Part shown: in pieces, positions 15,379 to 25,175 of the stretch
How positions within the stretch are numbered: position 1 is the stretch's first letter
How the letters are laid out: each line of letters opens with the position of its first letter
Assembly: GCA_016935755.1 (NCBI GenBank)
Contig: JAFGQI010000015.1
Location: forward strand, 1 to 64,000
Direction: 5' to 3'
DNA length: 64,000 nucleotides
Source of the DNA: Anaerolineales bacterium
GTDB taxonomy: Bacteria > Chloroflexota > Anaerolineae > Anaerolineales > UBA4823
The notes under the pieces: generated by a model
Told to the model about the DNA's origin: nothing
What the model saw: the letters and a program-made list of their open reading frames with translations, nothing else
The model's database searches: none
Position numbers and translations under genes: made by a program

Positions 15379-16791
15379 ATGTTATACAACCAGCTTACCA
15401 CAACCCTTCAGGAGATAGTTGCCCGCTGGCAGGTTCCGGGATTATCCGTAGGCATCGTTCAGGATGGGGAAATAATCTTTTCTCATGTAATGGGGGTTCA
15501 AAGCTTATTTACGAAAACGCCGGTCTCTGCCGCCACGCGATTTTGCGTGGCTTCGATTGCAAAGATTTTTGTCGCTTCTGCCGTGATGCGGCTGGTGGAA
15601 GATGGCTGTATTGACCTGGATGCCCCCATCTGTGAATATCTGCATTATTTCACCCTGAACGACGAGCGCTATACACGCATCACAGTCTGTCACATCCTCA
15701 GCCACACCTCTGGGTTGCCGGACCTGGATGAGTTTGAGTACAACGCGCTGTGGGAAAACCCGGAGTTCGATGAAGCCGCCAGTGAGCGCTACGTGCGCGG
15801 ACTGAAGGGCTTGGAGCTGCGCACCAGCCCGGGAGAAGAGTTTCATTACAGCAATCTCGCTTTCAACGTGTTAGGTGATCTAATCACCAAAGTCTCCGGC
15901 AGCAATTTTGAATCTTATCTGCAGACGCGTGTCCTGGCGCCTGCTGGAATGCCAGACAGCACTTTCCTGCTGAGCGAAGTTCCTTCTGACCTCCTGGCTG
16001 TTCCGCACATTCATATTCCCGAGAAGGCAGTTAGCCCGATATATCCCTATCACCGCGCCGACGCCCCAAGCAGTACGCTGCACTCAACTTTAGGAGATAT
16101 GTGTCATTGGGCGATCATGTGTCTGGACGGAGGCCGTTTTAGGGGTGAAGCGGTTCTGCAGCCCGATACGATCGAACGAATGTGGACGCCAGTCGCCCGG
16201 CGTGGGGGTATCCTGTATGCAGACATGGGGTTGGGCTGGAACCTGGGTACCTACCGTGGACAGAAAGCCGTCAGTCACGGCGGTATGGGCGCCGGGCTGA
16301 CTGACTTTTTCGTGCTGCTGCCAGAAAAAAAGTTGGGGGCGATCATGATGTGCAACGAAGAATCTTACGCTATTGCCAGGGTGCGCGAGGCTGTACTGGA
16401 TGTCATGGTGGGAATGGAACCCCGGGTGGGCTCAGTCTCCTGGATGCTGCCCATAAGCCAGGCCCTGTTGAAGGGTGGGAGAGAGGCAGCCTGCGCCTGT
16501 TCTGCGCAGCTGCGCGCAAGTGAGTCGAAGGATTACGAGGTTGATGAAGAATCCCTTCTGATGCTGGCGATGCAGTTGGAAATGGTTGGCAGGTTGGAAC
16601 TGGCAATAGATGTGCTTGGACTGAATATCCAGGCATTCCCGGAATTTTTCGATACTTATATTTTGCTGGCAAATGTCTACCGACAGATGGGCTCTATCGA
16701 TTTGGCTGAAGGCACCTTGCAAAAAGCGCTTGCCCTTGATGCAGGGAATTTAGAGGCACTCGCTCTCTTGAAGAAACTGGTTAATAATTAG
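15379..16791 (+). CDS. Serine beta-lactamase/penicillin-binding-like hydrolase with C-terminal TPR
   Basis: I place the start at the ATG at 15379, which has GAGG 5 bases upstream, rather than an ATG 132 bases earlier whose added residues look non-coding. The resulting 470-residue protein belongs to the class C beta-lactamase/esterase (COG1680) family: nucleophile motif SIAK in CVASIAKIF, the YSN motif in EEFHYSNLAFN, and a C-terminal HGG in SHGGMGAG. The last 70 or so residues form TPR-like helices, an uncommon tail for this family. There is no obvious signal peptide, so it may act in the cytoplasm on esters or peptides instead of beta-lactams. It converges on the alpha-2-macroglobulin gene across a strong terminator. 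Confidence 0.87.
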   Translation: MLYNQLTTTLQEIVARWQVPGLSVGIVQDGEIIFSHVMGVQSLFTKTPVSAATRFCVASIAKIFVASAVMRLVEDGCIDLDAPICEYLHYFTLNDERYTRITVCHILSHTSGLPDLDEFEYNALWENPEFDEAASERYVRGLKGLELRTSPGEEFHYSNLAFNVLGDLITKVSGSNFESYLQTRVLAPAGMPDSTFLLSEVPSDLLAVPHIHIPEKAVSPIYPYHRADAPSSTLHSTLGDMCHWAIMCLDGGRFRGEAVLQPDTIERMWTPVARRGGILYADMGLGWNLGTYRGQKAVSHGGMGAGLTDFFVLLPEKKLGAIMMCNEESYAIARVREAVLDVMVGMEPRVGSVSWMLPISQALLKGGREAACACSAQLRASESKDYEVDEESLLMLAMQLEMVGRLELAIDVLGLNIQAFPEFFDTYILLANVYRQMGSIDLAEGTLQKALALDAGNLEALALLKKLVNN

Positions 16792-16811
16792 CTTTTGGTG
16801 TCCAAATAATC

Positions 16812-16852
16812 AGGATCACCCCGCTATATGATGTTTTCAGCGGGGTGATCCT
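16812..16852. terminator. Bidirectional rho-independent-type terminator
   Basis: A perfect 14-bp inverted repeat (AGGATCACCCCGCT and its complement) encloses a 13-base loop. It sits exactly between the stop of the beta-lactamase-family gene and the end of the convergent alpha-2-macroglobulin gene. Short A/T-rich stretches flank both sides, so it can serve both strands. Confidence 0.85.
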
Positions 16853-16928
16853 ATTTATATCCGGTTTACCCCCAATTGCCTGATCACGGATTACCTGATA
16901 ACCGTTTGACTTTTCGTCAATCTCTTCC

Positions 16929-19900
16929 CTAAGGGGCTACGGTAAACAAGCTGCCCTCCCCGCGTCCGTACACCTCCAGGAAATAGAACTCCGAGGCGGT
17001 AGGCGGGATAGCGCGGAAAACGCCCACCGTTGAGGCGCGTACCAGATAGGTAAAGATATACGTTCCGGCAGGCAGATAGCTGGCGGACAGCATCACCTTC
17101 TCATCGCGGTACTGCGTATGATCAAAGTACCACCAACCCCAGCCGCGCCAGAAGACATCCTCCCAGGAATAAGTCTGAGGCACCTCAACGGTCTGCGGGC
17201 TGGTGAGCAGCGATTGGTCGACGGCTTCCAGACCGGCGGGCAGCGGATCGTCCACCACCAGGTAGTGTACCGCGGTAGGCACAACAATAGTAAGCCGCGC
17301 CAGCAGCAGATCGCCCTGTCCCGCACTCGTGACAGGATTTTCCATATCATCTAACTGGTAATAGCTGCGCGAGATCACGATCCCCTGGTCCAGGGACTTG
17401 ATTTGTTCTACTGGCAGGTATGCCTTCAGATGGGCGGTGTAGTACAGATTGCCTGTTCCATCATCCCGTGCAAAGACCAGGCGATTAGCCTGATCGGTAA
17501 GCAGGTCGGCGATATCGACCTTCAACAGGGTGGTCTGACGCAGGGTCTCTGAATTGGCAATCCCGCTTCCCAATTGTTTACCGTTCAAGGAAACGGCGAA
17601 CTGGTAGTTGGCTTCCAACTCACCACTGGCAACCATCCAGCGGGTCAGTCCCATCAGCGTCCAGGCAGTCTCCTGCGTGCCTCGCCAGTAGCCGTTGGTG
17701 CGGCTGCTCATCAGCCAGCGCACCGCGTTGGCGTTGAGCGGGTTGCCAGGGTCGATCTGGCTAAGCGCAGACAGCACAATGGCGGTGGTGCGGGTGTCAG
17801 TATTCCAGTTCCAGCGGTCGGTAACTTTCTCCTCCCAGTGAGTGCCAGATGCAGATAGGAAGGCTGTACTGGCAAAGTCGGATAACAGGGTTTGGAGGCG
17901 CGGATCAGCTTCATCAATCCAATAGAACGTCTGGGCCAGGAAGGCGCGGGCATACAGGGCCATATTCTGGCGCTGTTCGTAAATCTGCACGCTGGAACTT
18001 ACTTCGGGCTTGCCAGCCCGGGCCAGCACATAGAGCAAGAAGGCCTGCCGGTTAAGCTTTTCCGGGTTGGTCAGTCCCACCGCTGAGATCAGGCGTCCAC
18101 GCAGGAAGCCCAGCCCTCGGCTGATGACATCCTGAGATACGGTGTAACCGGCTTCTTTGGCTTCTACCAGGCCCAGCACCACATAGGCTGAGGTCAGCGT
18201 TTCGCTCTTCTGATTGCGCCACCAGCCCCAACCACCATCGGCATTTTGCCAGTTGTACAGGCGCTGGAGGGCGATGCTGACCTGCTCTTGTAGATCTTCC
18301 TCAATCTCAGCATTGCTCAGCCCGGCGGCTTTCAATGCCTGGGTAGTGAGCACGTTGGGCAGGAAGCGCGAGATGGTTTGCTCTATACACTCGTATGGAT
18401 AATGCTTCAGGTAATCCAGCCCATCGGTCATCGAGGCCGCAAGGGAGGGAGAGACCTGAACCGTCAGCTCACCTTGTGATACTTTGAAGGTCGATGGCAG
18501 GTTGATCGCTTCCAACAGCGAGCCGCCTTCGGTCATCTGACCGGATGTGCCCACGGTTTCGGGGGCTTCGTAGCGATAGACCGGGATGCCCTGCTGATCC
18601 AGGGTTCCCATCGGTGGACGGCTGGCATCGCGATAGCCGCCGCCCTCAGCGCTGAAGATCAGGTCCACGCGCTGGGCTTCAGGCAGCACCGTCGCATCCC
18701 AGGTCACATATACCTGGCTTTTTGCATTAATCTGCACTGCCTGGCTGGCGGCCTGTTTCAGCTCAACGCCCTCGGTCTGCAGATTGGCGGAAATCTGGAG
18801 TGTTTGGTCGGTGTTATTTTGCACCGCCATACCCAAGACAACCTGGTCATTGGCGACAAAGAAGCGTGGGGTCTGCGGGCGAACCAGCAGCGACTTGGTG
18901 CTGACCAGATCGAAAACTGTCTGGCCTACACGGGTATCCTGTGTCACGGCGCGGGCATCCATGCGCCAGGTAGTCAGGTTGTCTGGCAGGCTGACAGTCA
19001 CACTGGCTATGCCGTCCTGGTTGGTGACAACCTGACCATCCCAGAAGGCTGTGTCGGGGAAATCCTGCCGGACTTCGACTACGCCCATGATGCCCTCGCC
19101 CTTAGCGCCGCCGCCGCTGCCGCCACGACCGCCCTCGACCATTTTTTCGGAAACATCAGCGTTATATTCTTCGATATTCATCGCGATTGGGACGGAGGTC
19201 CACACGCCCAGAGTGCGCTCGGAGTAGAAATAGTCCAAGATGGGGGACGAATTTGGCGGCAGCAATGATAAGGTTGCCAGATCGGACAGGCTGAGCGATA
19301 CCTCAGCGCTGACTGGCTGACCGTCCGCAGCAGTAGTCTTCACGGTGAAAGTTACTTTTTCTCCCGGCCCAGCCTGGGTCCGGTCGGATGTCAGGAGAAC
19401 ATTTAAGTTTTGCTGACTGGTGTCTACCATCAGTTCGAGGATGCCCATCTTGAAGTTGGGGCGCGGGTTAGTATCATCGACGCCCTTGACCACCACTACC
19501 GAGACATAGATATTGGGCGCCATGTTGGCAGTAATTGGCAGCTTGTATATGGTGCTGTTGCTATCCAGCAGAATGACATCCTGATAATGAACGCGGCCCC
19601 GTTCCACCGTTACCAGTGCGTACGCCTCGCCCTGGAAGGGAGATGCGATCAGAATCTCGGCAGTATCGCCGGGGGTGTAGCTCTTACGGTCAGAGACCAG
19701 GTCGAAGCTGCGGTCATTAGTTTGCCGCCAGGGGATATAGTCCTCGCTGGCGACCCACAGATATGCGGAGGCTTTCCCGGGGTTACCCAGCGCGTCCAGG
19801 GCGGTGACATAAGCGCGGAAGATACCACCATTGGGCGGTGTAAAACGCACAGTGGCCTGGCCTTTATCATCCAGGATAACCTCAGGGAAAATGTTTACCA

Positions 19901-22900
19901 GGATATCTTCTACGGTCGTCGTCCAGGAGATGCGGCCTTCGGCGTCTTGTTCTTGAACGCTGTACCAGCGGCGCTCGACGATCTCGACGGTTACCTTCTG
20001 TCCGGGGAGCAGTACGCCATTCCAGTCTACTGCCACGATCTCGAAGGCCTGTTCCTTACCAGCCTCACCCAGGTAGGTCTGCGGGCGGACGCCAGGATAC
20101 ACCTGGCTGCGATGAGCAGTGATCGCGGCGCGCCCACTGACCGAGTTTTGGGAAATATCCGTGACGGTAGCTTCCAGGGTGAGCCTGCGCCCGGTCTTGG
20201 CTTCGCCCAGGTTAGCGGGTAGGGTGAGGGATAGCCGCCCCTGGGCATTGGTAGCTCCGGTGCCTTCAGCCAACAATACGCTGCCGCTGTCATACTCCTG
20301 ATAGAAACCCATGTCCATGTCATCCGCTGTGAAGCTGTAAGCCGACAATTCATCCGGCGGCGTGAAGGTGAAGGGGTCTGAGGTCAGCATCCAGTACACT
20401 TCGGCATTGGCAACGCCTCCACCGGAGTAATAATCAGCCTGGATGGCGGCGGTAAAACTGTCGCCCGCCAGCACGTCCTCCGGCTCAGCATTCACGGTCA
20501 CCTGGAATTCCGGGCGGCGGTATTCGGCTACGGTGAAACCTACTGCTCCAATGATGGCTTCTTGCGCGGGGATTTGAACTTCGATGCTGTAATATCCCAG
20601 CGCGGCTTCGCTGTCTAGCAAGATTTGTCCCTCGAAGCTGCCATAATCTGATAGCGGCAGATCTTCTTCGTAGATGGTCTCCTGGTAATTACTGATTTTG
20701 ATATGGGCCTTGGCTGTATCGGGAATCTGGTAATCCAGGTCATCATCCAGACGGAGGATGCCTTTGAAGTAAACTGGCTGACCTGGGCGGTAGATGGGGC
20801 GCTCGGTGTATACATATGCCCGCGGCTGGTTGGCGGGGGAGTAGTAAGAGCCCCAGATGCCATAATCCCAGGTTGAGACACCGCTGCCCCACTGGCTGGA
20901 GGCAAAAGCCAGGTTTTTCATATCTTCGGTTGAGGCCAGGGCAAAGCGGTTATCGTAGGGATCCTCGGGCGCGGGCAGATCCAGATAAACCATGCCATCC
21001 TGATCGGTAGTGCCGACCTTGATCGTTTTGACAAAATCGTCATAGATGGTGACAGGGATATTCTCGATTGGCTCGCCGGTGTTCAGGTCGGTCAGCCAGA
21101 CCAGCGCATCCGTAGTGGTGGTTTTGAAGGTCAGGTTAGCGGTGGCAACCACCAACAGGCGGTGATCCAGGTAAGGACCGTAATGGAACACTTCGGGTGA
21201 ATCCAGGGCCAGGAAATAAAAACCTGGCAGGAGCTGTCTGCCCTCTGCTGTCTGCGGGGTGTACTTTTTCAGAATAATCTCGTCCAGCTCCCCCACGCTG
21301 GTTTCCTGCGCCTGCCAGATCAGGTTATCCTCTTGGGGGTAAAACTCATTTACCTGCAGCTTGCCATTCAGGAAGTGGATGAACTCGTTGACGGACAAGC
21401 GGTAAAGCCTGGCATCGAGGGTCTTGATATTGCGATAGGTGATATAAAATTCTTGCGGCCCCCCCAGGCGGAAGATAGCTGGCTCGTAGGGCATTTGCAA
21501 ACCGGCCGAAGGGGCATAAGGACCGGTTTGGAAGCGTACGGTTTGGCCCTGGGTGATCTGATTACCATAGATATCTTGCATACCAGGCAGCAGCCGGATT
21601 TCATAACTGGTAGAGGGCTGCAGGACATAGGCGATCATGCTCCAGTTCCACTCGTTGTACCACCACTGCACTTCTCCTGCAGGAGCCGGGGTGATGAGGA
21701 CGCGCTGCTTGACGGAGGCAATGTTCATCGGCGAAGCAAACTGAATGCGCAGCTGGCCTGAGTAAGTGTCCTGGGTGCTGTTATTGGTTGGAATAATTGT
21801 CTTGATCGCTGGAGGCGGTACGGTGGTAAAGTTCCAGGTCAATCCGTTTCGCAATCCCCCGCCATCGGCAGCCTGGGCGCTGGCATCCAGGTTTAGGATG
21901 TAGCTGGTGCCCAACGCCAGCCGTTGGGTAGGGGTGATCACCACCTGGGTGAAGCTGGTGTTCCATGAAGTTAGCCAATTCACCTTCTCACCACTTGTGC
22001 TGGTCAGGGAAAAAGCGGCTTCTGTGCTGATTGGGTCCATGGGTTGGAAGAAGCGCAGGCGGAAGTACTCATCTAACAAAACATTGCGGAAATTGTTTTC
22101 GGGGTTGACCCAACCGTTGGAAAGCTCAAATGATTCAATACTGGCGGTGATTGTGGTGAAACTCCAGGCGTAATCCTGGGTTAGCTCGCTTTCCTGACCG
22201 GCGTCCTCCAGGCCGGCTTTGACGGTCACGTTGTAAGTGGTGTTGCCCTTGAGGGGTTCATCGGCGCGGAAGGCGAATACCGAGGTGTTTACCCATTCGC
22301 CGCTGCCCGAAAGCGCAGGACTGATGCTCAAGGGTGCGGGCAGCTTGTCTTTTTCTTCGGCAATCACCAGCGGCACCACTGGCCGGTTGAAGATCACAGT
22401 GATCACAGCATTATTGGCGATATCGATGGCGCCATCGGCTGGGAAGACCTGGCTGACTTGAAGCTCGCTCACCGTGTTAAACTCGAACAATAAGGGCTCC
22501 TCAAGCGTTACGCCCTTGGCGCTGGCAGTCTGCAGTCCCAATTCAGCCTGGTATTGGCTGCCGCTCTGCAGCGACCGAGCGGGCTGAAAGCGCAGTGTGC
22601 GTGTGCTGGGCCAGGTGATTTTCCCTTCCACCTCTTTCCCGCTGGAATCAATCATAGTCCAGGCGGTGCTGGATTTTTCAATATCCATAGGCTGGTCGAA
22701 GGTGATCTGGATTTCACCCTTCGTGGAGAGCGGCTGTCCTCGATCAGGCTGGCGCTCAACCACCTGGGGGGGCAAGGGCGAGCCGTCATCGATGGCTTGG
22801 AACGCGGCGGTTGGCGAGGGGGGAATCGCCGTTGGCGTGGAAGTCAGAACGGGTCGAACTGTGACAGGAGGAACAACCGGCGCGGGCCGGCAGGCGCTAA

Positions 22901-22997
22901 CCAGCATCACCCCCACCAGGATTACCAGACACAGGCGGTATATCGAATGATTGACATGCCGGGAATTCAGGATTGTGGTAGATAGTTTTTTCATCAT
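16929..22997 (-). CDS. Bacterial alpha-2-macroglobulin lipoprotein (thioester protease trap)
   Basis: The 2022-residue protein begins with a lipoprotein signal (hydrophobic stretch ending VSAC), so it should be anchored outside the membrane. Domains in order are Ig-like repeats of the bacterial Big_5 type (about 80-500), macroglobulin MG domains (about 500-1250), a Gly-rich exposed stretch near 1280-1300 (GGRGGSGGGAKGEG) that fits a bait region, the A2M domain, and the thioester domain. The thioester is intact: Cys1537 and Gln1540 in CIEQ within YPYECIEQT. Family knowledge: proteases that cut the bait trigger covalent trapping. This is the YfhM-like long bacterial form. The following gene (minus-strand upstream) is an L,D-transpeptidase, 69 bases away. 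Confidence 0.93.
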   Translation of the reverse strand: MMKKLSTTILNSRHVNHSIYRLCLVILVGVMLVSACRPAPVVPPVTVRPVLTSTPTAIPPSPTAAFQAIDDGSPLPPQVVERQPDRGQPLSTKGEIQITFDQPMDIEKSSTAWTMIDSSGKEVEGKITWPSTRTLRFQPARSLQSGSQYQAELGLQTASAKGVTLEEPLLFEFNTVSELQVSQVFPADGAIDIANNAVITVIFNRPVVPLVIAEEKDKLPAPLSISPALSGSGEWVNTSVFAFRADEPLKGNTTYNVTVKAGLEDAGQESELTQDYAWSFTTITASIESFELSNGWVNPENNFRNVLLDEYFRLRFFQPMDPISTEAAFSLTSTSGEKVNWLTSWNTSFTQVVITPTQRLALGTSYILNLDASAQAADGGGLRNGLTWNFTTVPPPAIKTIIPTNNSTQDTYSGQLRIQFASPMNIASVKQRVLITPAPAGEVQWWYNEWNWSMIAYVLQPSTSYEIRLLPGMQDIYGNQITQGQTVRFQTGPYAPSAGLQMPYEPAIFRLGGPQEFYITYRNIKTLDARLYRLSVNEFIHFLNGKLQVNEFYPQEDNLIWQAQETSVGELDEIILKKYTPQTAEGRQLLPGFYFLALDSPEVFHYGPYLDHRLLVVATANLTFKTTTTDALVWLTDLNTGEPIENIPVTIYDDFVKTIKVGTTDQDGMVYLDLPAPEDPYDNRFALASTEDMKNLAFASSQWGSGVSTWDYGIWGSYYSPANQPRAYVYTERPIYRPGQPVYFKGILRLDDDLDYQIPDTAKAHIKISNYQETIYEEDLPLSDYGSFEGQILLDSEAALGYYSIEVQIPAQEAIIGAVGFTVAEYRRPEFQVTVNAEPEDVLAGDSFTAAIQADYYSGGGVANAEVYWMLTSDPFTFTPPDELSAYSFTADDMDMGFYQEYDSGSVLLAEGTGATNAQGRLSLTLPANLGEAKTGRRLTLEATVTDISQNSVSGRAAITAHRSQVYPGVRPQTYLGEAGKEQAFEIVAVDWNGVLLPGQKVTVEIVERRWYSVQEQDAEGRISWTTTVEDILVNIFPEVILDDKGQATVRFTPPNGGIFRAYVTALDALGNPGKASAYLWVASEDYIPWRQTNDRSFDLVSDRKSYTPGDTAEILIASPFQGEAYALVTVERGRVHYQDVILLDSNSTIYKLPITANMAPNIYVSVVVVKGVDDTNPRPNFKMGILELMVDTSQQNLNVLLTSDRTQAGPGEKVTFTVKTTAADGQPVSAEVSLSLSDLATLSLLPPNSSPILDYFYSERTLGVWTSVPIAMNIEEYNADVSEKMVEGGRGGSGGGAKGEGIMGVVEVRQDFPDTAFWDGQVVTNQDGIASVTVSLPDNLTTWRMDARAVTQDTRVGQTVFDLVSTKSLLVRPQTPRFFVANDQVVLGMAVQNNTDQTLQISANLQTEGVELKQAASQAVQINAKSQVYVTWDATVLPEAQRVDLIFSAEGGGYRDASRPPMGTLDQQGIPVYRYEAPETVGTSGQMTEGGSLLEAINLPSTFKVSQGELTVQVSPSLAASMTDGLDYLKHYPYECIEQTISRFLPNVLTTQALKAAGLSNAEIEEDLQEQVSIALQRLYNWQNADGGWGWWRNQKSETLTSAYVVLGLVEAKEAGYTVSQDVISRGLGFLRGRLISAVGLTNPEKLNRQAFLLYVLARAGKPEVSSSVQIYEQRQNMALYARAFLAQTFYWIDEADPRLQTLLSDFASTAFLSASGTHWEEKVTDRWNWNTDTRTTAIVLSALSQIDPGNPLNANAVRWLMSSRTNGYWRGTQETAWTLMGLTRWMVASGELEANYQFAVSLNGKQLGSGIANSETLRQTTLLKVDIADLLTDQANRLVFARDDGTGNLYYTAHLKAYLPVEQIKSLDQGIVISRSYYQLDDMENPVTSAGQGDLLLARLTIVVPTAVHYLVVDDPLPAGLEAVDQSLLTSPQTVEVPQTYSWEDVFWRGWGWWYFDHTQYRDEKVMLSASYLPAGTYIFTYLVRASTVGVFRAIPPTASEFYFLEVYGRGEGSLFTVAP

Positions 22998-23066
22998 TAC
23001 CTCGAATGTTTGACAAGGCCGTGGAAGAGGTTACAAATGTGATTGGTAGGCTAAAAATATAGCTGC

Positions 23067-24728
23067 TCAGGGTGTGATTTCAACCACCACACCGTTTTCG
23101 GCCCAGCCGTACAGCCACTCGGCTGTTTGTAAGTCCAGAATGATGCAGCCATAAGAAGCCGGGCTGCCGAGCACATTGGCCCACAGGCGCTGTCCGTTGG
23201 AAAGAGTTGGCAGACCGTGAATGCCGTTCATGAAACCAGGCCAGGCTTCGTAGATGCCCAGAAAATGTGGCATGTACAGATCCCAGACCGAAGCATAGGC
23301 ATTGGGATCATGGGTCTGCACCTGGAAAATGCCCGGCTGGGTGGGTGAGCGATCAATGCCCGTGCTGATGATGTGCTTGCTCAGCAAACTGCCGTCCTGG
23401 TAGGCGCGTAAGCGCTGCTGGCTGATGCTGATGACGATGCGCTTATTGGGGACGATGGGCAAGGGCAGCAGGTCGGTCTTTGCTGGAATGACCAGTTCGG
23501 CGCCTGCAGGCAGGCTGTCTGGATTGACAGATGGGTTGGCAGCCTGGATTATCCAATAGGGAAACCCCAACTTCCAGCCAATTTTGAGCAGAGTGTCGCC
23601 CTGCTGCACGACATAGGTGGTGGGGCTGTATTTTATATTCAAAGTGACTGGGATCCCTTGGCGGAGCGCCTCGGCAATTTGGGAGCCTTCAACGGGTTCA
23701 AGGGAACGGCCTGCGCCTAACTCGGCGCTCAAAGCAGGCAGGTAGGCAGTCAGTCTGGCTTCATCCAGTGTCAGGCGAGGGCCTTCCTGATCCGTTTCCA
23801 CCATCAGCCACGAAGCCAGGATCTCGCGCGGTACAGGCCATTGGCGCTGTTCATTCACGATAGGATCGTACGCCTGGAGGATAAAGGGGCGGTCTAACAA
23901 CTGCTGCGCTTCTGCCAGGGCCGCGGAGACATCATTAATTTGAGGAATCACCGGCTGGGGGGTCGTGTTCAGGATTCCGCTGGCAAAAACAATCTCAGGA
24001 GTCTCCTTCAGTAGATTCAGGGTCTCTTCAATATTTACTGTATAGCCAAGCTCACCCTCCACGGGGAAAATCTGGCCGTTTTCCACTCGTAAGCTGGCAT
24101 CGCGGGGTGATTGGCTTAGCGTGGGAGCCAGGTTTTGCAGCTCCTGGCGCGCCACTTCTACCTCCAGTTTAACTACCGGGATGATCTGCCAGCCGTCCTG
24201 GAAGGTAAGCGTCATCTGCGCCAGCTTTGCCAGGATGGAGCCGACTCTACCAATTTCATGAGCCTGTTGGGCAGTCTTGAGCGCGTCGATGCTCAGGCCT
24301 AACTGGGCTGGGCTTACAGATTGGCTTTTTGGACCATTCACCACCAGCAGGCGTGTTTCCTGGTTCCAGGCCAGATCCAGGGTGATTGCGGCTTGAGCCG
24401 GGGTCATCCCCTCCAGGTTGATATCGCCCACTCTTACACCTGGTAGAATACGCCCATTGGATTGGTAGTAAGCGTAGATGCCCCAGACACCCAGCAGCGC
24501 CAGCGCCATTAGACCGACCAGGGCAATCATGGCAATCAAGGATAAAACCATGAAAGGCGATGCCCGGGAGGTGCTTGGAGATATTGTCTGCGCAACCGGG
24601 TTAGCGCGGGCGCGTTTCTGGGATGGCTCTCCTGGCAGCTTGCGCCGCAATACCTGCGGAGACTGCATCGGCTGTGGTGCGTAGTAGGACATGTGATCAG
24701 GACGTCTTCTTGATCGCTTTTGTTCCAT
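23067..24728 (-). CDS. L,D-transpeptidase (YkuD) with LysM and PG-binding domains
   Basis: The 553-residue protein has a basic cytoplasmic tail, one membrane helix (about 60-90), an extracytoplasmic PG_binding_4/VanW-type region with two repeats (about 100-330), a LysM module (about 365-415, YVVQQGDTLLKIGWKLGFP) and a C-terminal YkuD domain (about 425-553). The catalytic motif reads HGLPTLSNG followed by GSPASYGCI, with nucleophile Cys528. The usual Ser-His-Gly-Cys has Tyr in place of His, seen in some family members. It should form 3-3 cross-links or attach proteins to peptidoglycan. It lies upstream of, and in the same direction as, the alpha-2-macroglobulin gene. Confidence 0.92.
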   Translation of the reverse strand: MEQKRSRRRPDHMSYYAPQPMQSPQVLRRKLPGEPSQKRARANPVAQTISPSTSRASPFMVLSLIAMIALVGLMALALLGVWGIYAYYQSNGRILPGVRVGDINLEGMTPAQAAITLDLAWNQETRLLVVNGPKSQSVSPAQLGLSIDALKTAQQAHEIGRVGSILAKLAQMTLTFQDGWQIIPVVKLEVEVARQELQNLAPTLSQSPRDASLRVENGQIFPVEGELGYTVNIEETLNLLKETPEIVFASGILNTTPQPVIPQINDVSAALAEAQQLLDRPFILQAYDPIVNEQRQWPVPREILASWLMVETDQEGPRLTLDEARLTAYLPALSAELGAGRSLEPVEGSQIAEALRQGIPVTLNIKYSPTTYVVQQGDTLLKIGWKLGFPYWIIQAANPSVNPDSLPAGAELVIPAKTDLLPLPIVPNKRIVISISQQRLRAYQDGSLLSKHIISTGIDRSPTQPGIFQVQTHDPNAYASVWDLYMPHFLGIYEAWPGFMNGIHGLPTLSNGQRLWANVLGSPASYGCIILDLQTAEWLYGWAENGVVVEITP

Positions 24729-24896
24729 AATGCTGACCCCTGAGCAGATGGATTTGGGCAGCTAGATGTCTGCTGTTGAAAAGCTCTACCAGCTTATGAA
24801 TTCAGCTTAGAGTTGATCCGGCACAATAGCTATAGTATATTATGAATCCTGCCTTCATGCAAAATGACTAATCAGGAATACAGGTGGATCAATATA

Positions 24897-24925
24897 TTGA
24901 CCTGCTCTCAGGCGCAAGTTATAAT
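24897..24925 (+). promoter_or_regulatory. Sigma-70-type promoter for the riboswitch/ribXY transcript
   Basis: TTGACC at 24897-24902 and TATAAT at 24920-24925 are separated by 17 bases. Transcription would begin near 24932, about 10 bases before the FMN aptamer. Confidence 0.8.
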
Positions 24926-24941
24926 TTCAGTGATTATATAG

Positions 24942-25067
24942 ACCTTCGGGGCAGGGTGAAAGCGCATGTTCTAGCGCTTATTCCCGATCGGCGGTAAAGC
25001 CCGCAAGCCTGGCGGCAGGATTCGGTGAAACTCCGGAGCCGACGGTATAGTCCGGATGAAAGAAGGT
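24942..25067 (+). ncRNA. FMN riboswitch (RFN element)
   Basis: The conserved FMN-aptamer sequence is easily read: CTTCGGGGCAGGGTGAA, then TTCCCGATCGGCGGTAAAGC, CCGCAAGC, GGTGAAACTCCGGAGCCGAC and AGTCCGGATGAAAGAAGGT. P1 pairs ACCTTC (24942-24947) with GAAGGT (25062-25067). It lies in the 447-base gap in front of a three-gene ABC transporter, as expected for riboflavin/FMN-responsive uptake genes. Binding of FMN should shut the operon off through the downstream hairpin. Confidence 0.95.
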
Positions 25068-25138
25068 GATCCTCTTCATGACCTGCTGGGCGCATTTTTT
25101 GCGCGAGTGGGTTGTGGGAAGGGCCGCATTTTTGATGG

Positions 25139-25170
25139 AGCCCCGAAGGTGTTTATTTTCGGGGCTTTGT
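25139..25170 (+). terminator. Riboswitch expression-platform terminator
   Basis: AGCCCCGAA (25139-25147) pairs with TTCGGGGCT (25158-25166), followed by a short TTG run. The left arm plus two bases (25140-25150) is also a perfect 11-base complement of 24942-24952 at the 5' end of the aptamer, so terminator and antiterminator would exclude one another. The T-run is weak for an intrinsic terminator. Confidence 0.7.
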
Positions 25171-25175
25171 GATAT

